Shown here: in pieces, positions 26,222-33,225 of the stretch | How positions within the stretch are numbered: position 1 is the stretch's first letter | How the letters are laid out: the number at the start of each line of letters is the position of its first letter | Assembly (NCBI RefSeq): GCF_030464885.1 | Contig: NZ_JALPRJ010000084.1 | Location: 1-33,304 of the forward strand | Source of the DNA: Caballeronia sp. SEWSISQ10-4 2 | Lineage (GTDB): Bacteria > Pseudomonadota > Gammaproteobacteria > Burkholderiales > Burkholderiaceae | Direction: 5' to 3' | DNA length: 33,304 bases | The notes under the pieces: model-generated | What the model was told of the DNA's origin: nothing | Database searches by the model: none | What the model saw: the letters and a program-made list of their open reading frames with translations, nothing else | Made by a program: the position numbers and the translations under genes

Positions 26222-26509
26222 ATGAAAAAACCGAAAATTGTCCTATCCACGACTCAGCTAAGAAGCCGGGATTCTGGCGAACGCATGCGCGCCGAAGATT
26301 TCGCGATCTACGCGTCGTATCAGATCAACGCGGGTGGATTGTTTGTAGGAACGCTAAAGGTTATTAGAAAGACCGACGGCCGCATGCTGTTCCCGTTCCA
26401 GGGTGCACCCGTGCTTGGACCCTACCCTACACGACAGGAGGCACGCGAGGCCGCCAGCATTCACGGCCGGCAGATAGTCGCTAGCGATATTGCCAATCCG
26501 GAAGATTGA
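26222..26509 (+). CDS. Small conserved Burkholderia protein (DUF6723-like)
   Basis: A 95-residue soluble protein with no signal or membrane segment. The central part (FAIYASYQINAGGLFVGTLKVIRKTDGRMLFPFQGAPVLGPYPTRQEAREAA) resembles the small DUF6723-type proteins common in Burkholderia. The name is from memory. Residues predict several beta strands followed by a helix. Function unknown. The ATG has no clear ribosome site. It is followed 42 bp later by a perfect 11-bp inverted repeat. Confidence 0.7.
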   Translation: MKKPKIVLSTTQLRSRDSGERMRAEDFAIYASYQINAGGLFVGTLKVIRKTDGRMLFPFQGAPVLGPYPTRQEAREAASIHGRQIVASDIANPED

Positions 26510-26551
26510 GAGCGGCAGACGTGTGAAGTGGCGGTTGGAATGCTGCGCCGC

Positions 26552-26579
26552 GATGGAGTACACCGTGTTGTACTCCATC
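26552..26579. repeat. Perfect 11-bp inverted repeat
   Basis: GATGGAGTACA (26552-26562) and TGTACTCCATC (26569-26579) are exact complements around CCGTGT. No T-run follows. It lies between the DUF6723-like gene and the convergent aminotransferase gene, so a transcript-end hairpin is the simplest reading; a protein site is also possible. Confidence 0.55.
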
Positions 26580-26631
26580 CACCCCAATCGTTCACTACTG
26601 AGCATGGAAGTGCTTGCGTCTCCTGCTGTGC

Positions 26632-26658
26632 AAAAAAACCGCCGGACAAAGCCAGTGG
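26632..26658 (-). terminator. Intrinsic terminator of the aminotransferase operon
   Basis: On the minus strand CCACTGG (26658-26652), a 6-base loop and CCGGCGG (26645-26639) form a stem with one mismatch and one G-T pair, followed at once by seven T (26638-26632). It lies 37 bases after the aminotransferase stop. Confidence 0.6.
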
Positions 26659-26694
26659 TTCTTGGTACTGCTTTTTTGGCATTGCATGCAAACG

Positions 26695-28080
26695 CTACGC
26701 AATCGTCTGCGTTGCGATTTCATCCGCGGCTTCGCGCACGATACCGATAATCTCATCCACATCCGCCCTCGTTGTCACCAACGGTGGCGCAAAGCCAAGA
26801 ATATCGCCGTGCGGCATTGCCCGTGCGATCACCCCGCGCCGCAACGCCGCCGCCGATACCTTCGGCCCGACCTTCAATGCTGCATCGAAGGGCTTGCGCC
26901 CTGGCTTGCCCGCCATGAATTCAAGCGCCGCCAGCATGCCGGCATTGCGCACTTCACCCACCAGCGGATGCTGATCGAACGCAGCATGCAGCTGCGCGCC
27001 GAGATAACCGCCGACATCCGCGGCGTTCTGCGTCAGGTTCTCGCGTTCCAGAATGTCCAGGTTCGCAATCGCGGCGGCCGCGCAGATCGGGTGGCCGGAA
27101 TAGGTCCAGCCGTGTCCCATCGCGCCATGTTCCTGCGAGCCCTTGTCGATCACATCCCACACACGTTCGCCGACAATCACACCCGACAAAGGCGCATAGG
27201 CGCTCGTGAGACCCTTCGCAACCGTGATCAGATCCGGCTGCATGCCGTAGTGCTGTGCGCCCATCTTCGACCCAAGCCGGCCGAAGCCGCACACCACTTC
27301 ATCGGAGATCAGCAGGATGTCATGTTTCTTCAACACCTGCTGGATGGCTGCCCAGTAGCCCTCTGGCGGAGCGATGATGCCGCCCGTTCCCATCACCGGC
27401 TCACCAATGAACGCAGCAATAGTGTCGGCGCCCTCGCTTGCGATCAGCTTTTCCAGTTCCTCCACGCAATAGGCGACGAACTGCGCTTCGTCCATGCCGG
27501 CGGGCGCCTGCCGATACCAGTGCGGACAGACTGTATGCTTCACGCGATCGATCGGCAAATCGAAGTGCTGATGGAAGCTCGGCAAACCCGTCAGGCTGCC
27601 GGTAACGATGCCCGAACCGTGATAACCGCGCTGGCGTGAAATGATCTTCTTCTTGTTCGGACGGCCCAGCACGTTGTTGTAATACCAGACGATCTTGATC
27701 TGTGTTTCGTTCGCGTCCGAGCCGGACATGCCGTAATAAACCTTCTTCATTCCCGACGGTGCCCAGTCGATAATCCGCGACGACAGTTCGATGATTACAT
27801 CCGTCGAATGGCCCACATAGGTGTGGTAATACGCCAGCTTCCTGGCTTGCTCGTAGATCGCGTCTGCGACTTCGGTGCGGCCATAGCCAATGTTCACGCA
27901 ATAAAGACCCGCGAAGGCGTCGATGTAACTCTTGCCCTCGTGATCTTCTATTCGAATACCCTTCGCATCCCGGATGATCTTGCCGGGAAGCGCGCCGCTC
28001 GCGTGATCGTGTGCATGGGTCGACGGGTGCATGAAATGCGCGCGGTCTTCGTTGAACAGTTGTTCGAGTTCCTGTGTCAT
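26695..28080 (-). CDS. Class III omega-aminotransferase (putrescine/GABA type)
   Basis: A 461-residue PLP-dependent aminotransferase. Marks are YYGMSGSDANETQIK (about 115-129, cofactor phosphate loop), RGYHGS (151-156), Asp260 in LLISDEVVCGFGR, and the PLP lysine Lys289 in DLITVAKGLTSAYAPLSG. The overall pattern fits SpuC-like enzymes that move the terminal amino group of a diamine, GABA or beta-alanine to pyruvate. AAGGAG sits seven bases before the ATG. It follows the aldehyde dehydrogenase by 20 bp, an arrangement that turns an omega-amino compound into a carboxylic acid in two steps. The exact substrate is not decidable here. Confidence 0.9.
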   Translation of the reverse strand: MTQELEQLFNEDRAHFMHPSTHAHDHASGALPGKIIRDAKGIRIEDHEGKSYIDAFAGLYCVNIGYGRTEVADAIYEQARKLAYYHTYVGHSTDVIIELSSRIIDWAPSGMKKVYYGMSGSDANETQIKIVWYYNNVLGRPNKKKIISRQRGYHGSGIVTGSLTGLPSFHQHFDLPIDRVKHTVCPHWYRQAPAGMDEAQFVAYCVEELEKLIASEGADTIAAFIGEPVMGTGGIIAPPEGYWAAIQQVLKKHDILLISDEVVCGFGRLGSKMGAQHYGMQPDLITVAKGLTSAYAPLSGVIVGERVWDVIDKGSQEHGAMGHGWTYSGHPICAAAAIANLDILERENLTQNAADVGGYLGAQLHAAFDQHPLVGEVRNAGMLAALEFMAGKPGRKPFDAALKVGPKVSAAALRRGVIARAMPHGDILGFAPPLVTTRADVDEIIGIVREAADEIATQTIA

Positions 28081-28100
28081 GAGTTGCTCCTTTGATTCAG

Positions 28101-29579
28101 TTAAGCCGTGACGGTCAGCGGCAGGCCCAGATTGCCGAGGCAGAAATATTTGGTTTCGACGAACGGCTCGAAGCCCTCCGATCCCCCTTCGCGACCTAGG
28201 CCCGACGCCTTCATGCCGCCGAACGGAATGGGCGCGCCGGTGAACTTGACGCCGTTGACCGAGACCATCGCAAAGTCGAGCCGGCGTATTAACTGGAAGA
28301 TCGTGTCCATGCGTGTGGCGCAGACATACGCGGCCAGCCCATGCTCGGTGTCATTGGCTTTATCGACCACTTCATCGAGTGTGTCGAACGACGAAATCGC
28401 CGACGTCGGAGCGAAGTTTTCTTCGTCGTAGATACGCATGCCGGGCGCTGCGTCTGCAACAACGGTCGGCTCGAAGAACCAGCCGCCGAGCGCATGTGCT
28501 TGTCCGCCAGCCGTGATGCGCGCGCCCTTCGCCCGGGCATCGGCAACGCGTGCCGCGGTTGCATCGAAGGCGGCCTGATGCATCAGCGGACCGACCTCGA
28601 CACCGCTCATGAAGGCCGGCCCGACCTTCAACGCACGCACCGCTTCGCTGTATTGCTGAACGAAGGTTTCATATAACGGTGCGGCCACGAAGATGCGGTT
28701 CGCCGCGCAACAGTCTTGTCCCGACGTCTGGAACTTCGCGCCGATTGCGATCTTGACGGCCTGATCGAGATCGGCGTCTTCTGTCACGATAAACGGCGCG
28801 TTGCCACCAAGTTCCAGCGCCAGCTTCTTGATGCAGGACGCGGCTGCAGCACGCGCGACCAGACCAGCCACCCTCGTCGATCCGGTGAAGCTCACCGCAC
28901 GCACGCGGACGTCGCTTACCAGTGTTTCCATCGCCATCTGCGGCTCACCCAGCACGACGTTGAACACGCCTGCGGGAAAGCCCGCTTCTTCCGCCAGTTG
29001 TGCCAGAGCGAGCGCCGAGAACGGTGTTTCATGCGCGGGCTTGACGATCGCCGTGCAACCTACTGCGAGTGCGGCAGCGGCCTTGCGGGTGATCATTGCG
29101 ACTGGAAAATTCCACGGTGTAATAAGAGCGGCAACGCCGACCGGCTCCATCACCGTGCCCAGGTGCGCACCGTTGATATGAGTGGGAATCGTGCGGCCGG
29201 AGAGACGTTTTGCTTCGTTGGCGAACCACTCGACGAAACTAGCCGCGTAAGCAATTTCTCCCTTCGACTCCGCGAGCGGCTTGCCTTGTTCCAGCGACAG
29301 GATGCCGGCCAGATCGTGTTGATGGCGCAGGATCAGTTCATGCCAGTGCAGCAGGATAGCGCTGCGGCGTTCTTGCGACACCCAGCGCCATGATTCATAC
29401 GCTCGCTGCGCTGCGCCGACCGCTGCTTCTATTTGCGCGCGCTCCAGCATTGGCACATAACCGATCACTTCCTGGTCAGCGGGGTTCTGCACCGCGACCG
29501 TCGCCGCGCTGTCGCTATGAATCCAGCGGCCGTCGATGTAGCAAAGCGACTTGAAAAGGACGGGATGACCCAGCAACAT
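28101..29579 (-). CDS. NAD(P)-dependent succinate-semialdehyde-type dehydrogenase
   Basis: A 492-residue aldehyde dehydrogenase of the GabD group. Key residues are Asn157 (TPWNFP), the general base Glu256 (LALELGGNAPFIV) and catalytic Cys290 in SGQDCCAANR, then the C-terminal GGMKASGLGREGG and TKYFC. The catalytic loop reads GQDCCAANR where typical GabD has GQTCVCANR, so the substrate may differ from succinate semialdehyde. AGGAG lies seven bases before the ATG at 29579. First gene of the operon with the aminotransferase; a perfect palindrome lies about 72 bp upstream. Confidence 0.9.
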   Translation of the reverse strand: MLLGHPVLFKSLCYIDGRWIHSDSAATVAVQNPADQEVIGYVPMLERAQIEAAVGAAQRAYESWRWVSQERRSAILLHWHELILRHQHDLAGILSLEQGKPLAESKGEIAYAASFVEWFANEAKRLSGRTIPTHINGAHLGTVMEPVGVAALITPWNFPVAMITRKAAAALAVGCTAIVKPAHETPFSALALAQLAEEAGFPAGVFNVVLGEPQMAMETLVSDVRVRAVSFTGSTRVAGLVARAAAASCIKKLALELGGNAPFIVTEDADLDQAVKIAIGAKFQTSGQDCCAANRIFVAAPLYETFVQQYSEAVRALKVGPAFMSGVEVGPLMHQAAFDATAARVADARAKGARITAGGQAHALGGWFFEPTVVADAAPGMRIYDEENFAPTSAISSFDTLDEVVDKANDTEHGLAAYVCATRMDTIFQLIRRLDFAMVSVNGVKFTGAPIPFGGMKASGLGREGGSEGFEPFVETKYFCLGNLGLPLTVTA

Positions 29580-29650
29580 GAGAGGCTCCTGATTGCACCG
29601 TATGGCGTCAATTTTCGCTCTTGTCGCTATGTGCTTTTTTTCGATATGAG

Positions 29651-29666
29651 ACGCTATGCATAGCGT
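29651..29666. promoter_or_regulatory. Perfect 16-bp palindrome upstream of the dehydrogenase operon
   Basis: ACGCTATGCATAGCGT equals its own reverse complement. It lies 72-87 bp before the dehydrogenase ATG. A further half-site CGCTATG occurs at 29625-29631, nearer the gene. This is the layout of an operator for a dimeric repressor. On the plus strand a T-run follows directly, so it could also end rightward transcription. Confidence 0.5.
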
Positions 29667-29760
29667 TTTTTCTGTCCTGCGGCCCCTTCCCGCGACATTC
29701 TTTCAGTCCCAGTCCGGTACGCTGTCGGGCATGCTTTTCACGACCTTGGTGACGATGTAG

Positions 29761-30366
29761 ATCGACGCGCTCGATCTCGAAGTCGCCCGCAACGACAAGG
29801 TCGCAATCATCGGGCCGAGCGGTTCGGGCAAATCGACCTTGCTGCGCGTGCTGGTGCCCGCATCGGACCGGCATGGTGTTCCAGAGCTTTTATCTGTTCC
29901 CGCATATGACGGCGCAGCAAAATACCATCGAGGCGCCGCTGCGGGTGCTCGAAATGTCGAAGTGCGATGCGAACGAGCGAGGCCGTGAGCTGCTGTCCAT
30001 GGTCGGGCTCGACGACAAGTGCATCACTATCCATCGCAGTTATCGGGCGGGCAGCAGCAGCGTGTAGCCATTGCAAGGGCACTGGCAATGCGGCCCAAAG
30101 TGATGCTGTTCGACGAAGTACCCTCGGCGCTCGATCCCGAGTTGTGCGGTGAAGTGCTGAATGTGATTCGCCGGCTAGGTCACGAGCACGATCTCACCAT
30201 GTTGATGGTGACTCACCAGATGGGTTTCGCCAAGGAATTCGCGGACCGAGTGTGTTTCTTTTCGCAAGGCAAGATTATTGAGCAGGCGGCACCGCAGCAG
30301 TTTTTTGGAGCACCGCAACATGAGCGCACGCAGCAGTTCTTGCGTGCGGTCCGGGAAGCGACTTAG
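29761..30366 (+). pseudogene. Broken amino-acid ABC transporter ATPase
   Basis: Three pieces of a GlnQ-type ATPase are visible. From 29761: LDLEVARNDKVAIIGPSGSG with KST (Walker A). From about 29873, one frame off: GMVFQSFYLFPHMTAQQN (Q-loop). From 30019, back in the first frame: HHYPSQLSGGQQQRVAIARA (signature), then LFDEVPSALDPEL (Walker B, with VPS for the usual PTS or VTS) and a normal C-terminus. About 35 residues between Walker A and the Q-loop are missing, a stop codon (29758-29760) precedes the first piece, and two frame changes occur. No permease or binding protein remains beside it. Non-functional as a transporter ATPase. Confidence 0.8.
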
Positions 30367-30389
30367 CGTTGGTTGTGGACAGAATCGCC

Positions 30390-30418
30390 AGGACCGGCTT
30401 GATTGATCAGCCGGTCCT
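30390..30418. terminator. Convergent hairpin terminator
   Basis: AGGACCGGCT (30390-30399) and AGCCGGTCCT (30409-30418) form a perfect 10-bp stem with a 9-base loop. It lies between the broken ATPase and the YkgJ-type gene that ends at 30434. No strong T-run follows on either strand. The stem shares the GGACCGGC core with the hairpin at 6269-6288. Confidence 0.55.
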
Positions 30419-30433
30419 CACATCGACTGCCGA

Positions 30434-31207
30434 TCATGCCGAGGCGGGAAAGAAGCCGAGATAATCGAACGCCGGCGCGTCTGTCTTCGCGTAATGGACA
30501 CCTGTTGCGCCTATCGACGTAAGCGTGTCCACTGTTTCGCGCCGGTTCGACACCACCTTCCACTGCAGCGTGTCGTCGCTCTCATCACCTTGCTCACGAG
30601 CACGTTTCAACGCGGCTATCGCCAAGGCAACAGGCGGTGAATAGATCACAAGGCCCTCGTTAGCCAGCGCAGCAGCATCGATTTCCAGATTCGCGCATGC
30701 GCGCGCTTTAATGCCGGCATCGCTAACATCCGCCGCCCGCGATTTTGCAATCAGGGCGAAGATCCCAGCGTCTACTACTTGCTGTGACCTCATCAGCAGC
30801 GGCTTGTCTGTCGACCACGCTTCCGGCGCACATTCCTTTTGCTCCGGCTTCAATTCGATGAACGGATTGATTTCCGCAGGATAGATCCGGCAGACAGTCG
30901 GGCGCTGCTCGTACACGCCACAACTCATGTTCGCTTGCAAATGCGGACACGCGCCCTCGAACGACGCGGCCAGAACCACAACGACCCGGACCGGCATGTC
31001 GCCGCTTGACGCGGCGAACGACCGCCGCCGCTTATGCTGCGCCTGCAGGTTGTCCGCCGCAGGTTCCTCGGGCCACGGAACGGCTTCGCAGAGAAACTGG
31101 ACATCACCGCCGCGCGCAAGCCATACGAGCGCTTCGTCAACGCTCAGCGGTAGCTTGAGATCGTGGCAGCACTTGCCGCACATCGTGCATTCAAAGTTGA
31201 TATCCAT
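30434..31207 (-). CDS. YkgJ-family cysteine cluster protein
   Basis: A 257-residue cytoplasmic protein. The N-terminal ECTMCGKCCHDLKLPLS (Cys7, 10, 13, 14) and a later CPHL...MSCGVYEQRPTVCRIYP segment give the cysteine pattern of the YkgJ/CxxCxxCC zinc- or iron-binding family. Members have no firmly known role; some accompany Fe-S or metal enzymes. The C-terminal ~100 residues are Ala-rich and helical. The ATG at 31207 is chosen because it opens the cysteine motif; a longer reading to 31288 lacks family support. Stands alone and ends at a convergent hairpin. Confidence 0.85.
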   Translation of the reverse strand: MDINFECTMCGKCCHDLKLPLSVDEALVWLARGGDVQFLCEAVPWPEEPAADNLQAQHKRRRSFAASSGDMPVRVVVVLAASFEGACPHLQANMSCGVYEQRPTVCRIYPAEINPFIELKPEQKECAPEAWSTDKPLLMRSQQVVDAGIFALIAKSRAADVSDAGIKARACANLEIDAAALANEGLVIYSPPVALAIAALKRAREQGDESDDTLQWKVVSNRRETVDTLTSIGATGVHYAKTDAPAFDYLGFFPASA

Positions 31208-31312
31208 CTGTTGACGCTTTTTTGGAAAGGCATTTGTAAAAAACGTCGAACGCTGACGCGATGCCGGATGATAAAGGGTGACCCACATGCTAGTTCGGCG
31301 ATTTCACGCAGC

Positions 31313-31337
31313 GGGTTACATAACCCCGAGTTTTTTT
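31313..31337 (+). terminator. Terminator-like hairpin with T-run, no gene before it
   Basis: GGGTTA (31313-31318) and TAACCC (31321-31326) form a short stem followed by CGAG and seven T (31331-31337) on the plus strand. The nearest gene is on the other strand, so either a short plus-strand transcript from about 31210-31310 ends here or the match is accidental. No gene is seen between 31208 and 31748. Confidence 0.35.
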
Positions 31338-31748
31338 AGCGATGGCACAAGGATGGATCGCTTGTGCGGCTTTGTCGATTGAGGCGAGCTTGCGTCAAGC
31401 AAAGTCTACATCGCAGCTACATCCGGCAGGCAAGAAACGATTCCCTCCTGCGCCGCCTTAAGCTTCAGTGTCAGCTTAAGCATTAGGCTTAGTGCAAACT
31501 TAGCGTCGATCAGGCCATGCAATGCGCGATCACCCGAAGAGATCGCCTGGTTTTCCCAATGGGTTCGCCTAACGGGTTCGCCCAACGTCAAGCGGCTCCT
31601 TCTACGATTATTCGCAACTCAGCAAATATCTATTCGTTTGACCGGCGTTTATCTGAAGCTAAAGTTTGATTACTTTTAGCGTGCGGCGGAGTGATGGCTT
31701 CGTTGCGTTTTTCTAAACAACCATCCTCGCTGAGATAAACATTTTGAC

Positions 31749-31820
31749 CCGTGGGGGGAAAATCCTCTTCCTGCCTCCACGGCCAGCTCCGGATTCGCCC
31801 AAGAGATCCGGGGCTTTTTT
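31749..31820 (+). ncRNA. Structured leader or small RNA ending in an intrinsic terminator
   Basis: Two stems in a row. First, CCGTGG (31749-31754) pairs with CCACGG (31777-31782), and inside it GGGGA can pair with TCCTC. Second, GCTCCGGAT (31786-31794) pairs with ATCCGGGGC (31806-31814; one G-T pair), followed directly by six T (31815-31820), a classic intrinsic terminator. It reads on the plus strand about 100 bp before the porin ATG, with no plus-strand gene upstream. It may be a small RNA or an attenuator in the porin leader. Confidence 0.45.
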
Positions 31821-31862
31821 ACATTTTTTTAAGCACGATAAATGCAAAGAACATGACGATCG

Positions 31863-31919
31863 CTGCGTAAGACAAAGCGCCGGCTAAACCGGCTACGCAG
31901 TCAATTTGGCATTGGAGGG
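31863..31919 (+). promoter_or_regulatory. Hairpin in the porin 5' untranslated region, with ribosome site
   Basis: CTGCGTA (31863-31869) pairs with TACGCAG (31894-31900) and inside it GCCGG (31879-31883) with CCGGC (31889-31893), leaving a nine-base bulge on the 5' side. The GGAGGGG ribosome site follows at about 31914-31920, just before the ATG. Porin mRNAs are common targets of leader-level control, so this could be regulatory. Confidence 0.5.
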
Positions 31920-31922
31920 GAC

Positions 31923-33038
31923 ATGAACAAGCTCAAGGCGGTTGCGCTGGCATCCTTGCTGGCAGCCGGTGCAGGGATCGCACGCGCTCAAAGCAGCGTG
32001 ACACTGTATGGGCGCATAGACGCCGGCGTGGAATATATGACGGGCGTACCCACAGGACAGAATTCCGTGACCGGAGCATCGACTGGCAGCGGTCATCGCT
32101 TCAAGGCGGAAAGCGGAGATTGGGGAACGAGTCTCTGGGGCATCAAGGGCGTCGAGGATATTGGTGGGGGCAACAAGGTCGTATTCCACCTCGAAGGTGC
32201 ATTCAACACCATGACCGGGCAAGGTCCCTCAAATAACGGCTTGTTCGACCGGTATGCCACGGTGGGAATTGCCAGCGACCGCTTTGGTACGGTGCTGCTT
32301 GGTAAAGAGCTGTTCCTGTCGAATGGCGTCTGGGACTTCGACCCCTTTGGTCAAAGCAACTGGTCGTCGGCGTCGTTGGTTCGCGGCCGGAACTGGAATC
32401 ACACAAGCAACAACATCTCGTATCAGTCGCCTACCATCGCGGGTTTTGACGTCAGCGGGCAATACGCACCGTCTAACGCGACCAACTGGAATGGCAACGG
32501 TTCTACCGGACAAGGCCGCGCGGACGCAATCCAGTTGACCTACACGCAGCCTGTTTTCCAGATCCGCGCGATCTACGACGAATGGCGCGACGCCGCTAAC
32601 GGAACACTGGACGACGTATTCAATTTCTCCCGCGAATACTTTGGCGGCGTTAATGTGTTCTTGGGGAAATTCAAGATCCAGGCGGTCTATCAGCAATCGC
32701 ATTCGGGTTCCGGCGCCAAGTCCGGCGGCATCACGACCACGCAGCAAGAATGGGGCGGCGTGACATGGCAAGCCACGCCTGCAGCCGCGCTTATAGGCGC
32801 GGTGTATCACGTCAATGCAAACAATGGCGGCGGGAATGCGACCATCTATACGATCGGTGGCACCTACAACCTGACCAAACGTACATTGCTCGACTTCCAG
32901 ATTGCGACCGCGCGGAACAGCGCTCATGCAAACTTCGGCTTGAACGCCAACTCCTTTGGCGACTCGACCAGCACCGACAACCCGCTTCCAGGCCACAGTC
33001 AGTCGGGTGCGTACGCCGGGATTCAGCATCTTTTCTAA
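31923..33038 (+). CDS. Trimeric outer-membrane porin
   Basis: A 371-residue general porin with signal peptide MNKLKAVALASLLAAGAGIARA and mature start QSSVTLYGRIDAGVEYM. Further family marks are SLWGIKGVEDIGGGNKVVFHLEGAF, FDRYATVGIASDRFGTVLLGKE and the C-terminal IQHLF ending in phenylalanine, needed for barrel assembly. It differs from the porin at 5065-6255 in loops and length (371 against 396), so the two are distant paralogues. A strong ribosome site and a leader hairpin precede it; a stem follows the stop codon. Confidence 0.93.
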   Translation: MNKLKAVALASLLAAGAGIARAQSSVTLYGRIDAGVEYMTGVPTGQNSVTGASTGSGHRFKAESGDWGTSLWGIKGVEDIGGGNKVVFHLEGAFNTMTGQGPSNNGLFDRYATVGIASDRFGTVLLGKELFLSNGVWDFDPFGQSNWSSASLVRGRNWNHTSNNISYQSPTIAGFDVSGQYAPSNATNWNGNGSTGQGRADAIQLTYTQPVFQIRAIYDEWRDAANGTLDDVFNFSREYFGGVNVFLGKFKIQAVYQQSHSGSGAKSGGITTTQQEWGGVTWQATPAAALIGAVYHVNANNGGGNATIYTIGGTYNLTKRTLLDFQIATARNSAHANFGLNANSFGDSTSTDNPLPGHSQSGAYAGIQHLF

Positions 33039-33049
33039 GCTAGCAGATG

Positions 33050-33070
33050 GCCGCCGTTCCAGCGGTCGGC
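33050..33070 (+). terminator. Hairpin downstream of the second porin
   Basis: GCCGCCG (33050-33056) pairs with CGG-T-CGGC (33063-33070; one bulged T) across a six-base loop, 12 bases after the porin stop. The nearest T-run is about 20 bases further on, so it may need help to terminate. Confidence 0.4.
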
Positions 33071-33081
33071 TATAAGGGATG

Positions 33082-33225
33082 TAGGTTGGTTTTTCGCTCG
33101 CGCCGGTGGACGGGCTTTTTGGGGGCTGCCGGGGCGGGTGGTGGTGGGTTGGTGCCGGGGTGGTGGGTTGGTGCCGGGGTGGTGGGTTGGTGCCGGGGTG
33201 GTGCTTTCGGCCTTAGCAGGCTGCG
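33082..33225 (+). repeat. Degenerate intergenic repeat, right copy
   Basis: Runs in the direction of the porin and mirrors the left copy at 62-160. It opens with TAGGTT and TTTTTCGCTCGCGCC, continues with G/T-rich filler and closes with GTGCTTTCGGCCTTAGCAGG at 33201-33220. The last 25 bases match the left copy at 21 positions. It is longer than the left copy largely because of an internal 19-bp tandem repeat. After 33226 nothing is recognisable to the window end. Confidence 0.6.
33141..33197 (+). repeat. 19-bp tandem repeat, three copies
   Basis: GTGGTGGGTTGGTGCCGGG is repeated exactly three times (33141-33159, 33160-33178, 33179-33197), followed by a partial fourth unit. It has no spacers and is a minisatellite, not a CRISPR. 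Slippage here would make it variable between strains. Confidence 0.9.

Noticed and set aside
26614..27639. 341-residue plus-strand reading frame opposite the aminotransferase
   Set aside because: His/Arg-rich composition and no family features; the opposite strand carries a complete, motif-bearing aminotransferase. It is a GC-rich shadow frame.
17056..29664. Shared 9-mer ATGCATAGC in the palindromes at 17054 and 29651
   Set aside because: Both are self-complementary around ATGCAT-like cores, so a 9-base match in 33 kb is weak evidence for a common regulator; flanks and centres differ.
31406..31591. 61-residue minus-strand frame (LMLKLTLKLKAAQEGIV)
   Set aside because: Short, no ribosome site, and its regular part derives from repeated CTTAAGC/CTTAG motifs rather than a known fold.
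33141..33197. Tandem repeat considered as a CRISPR array
   Set aside because: Units are contiguous with no unique spacers and no cas genes are present.
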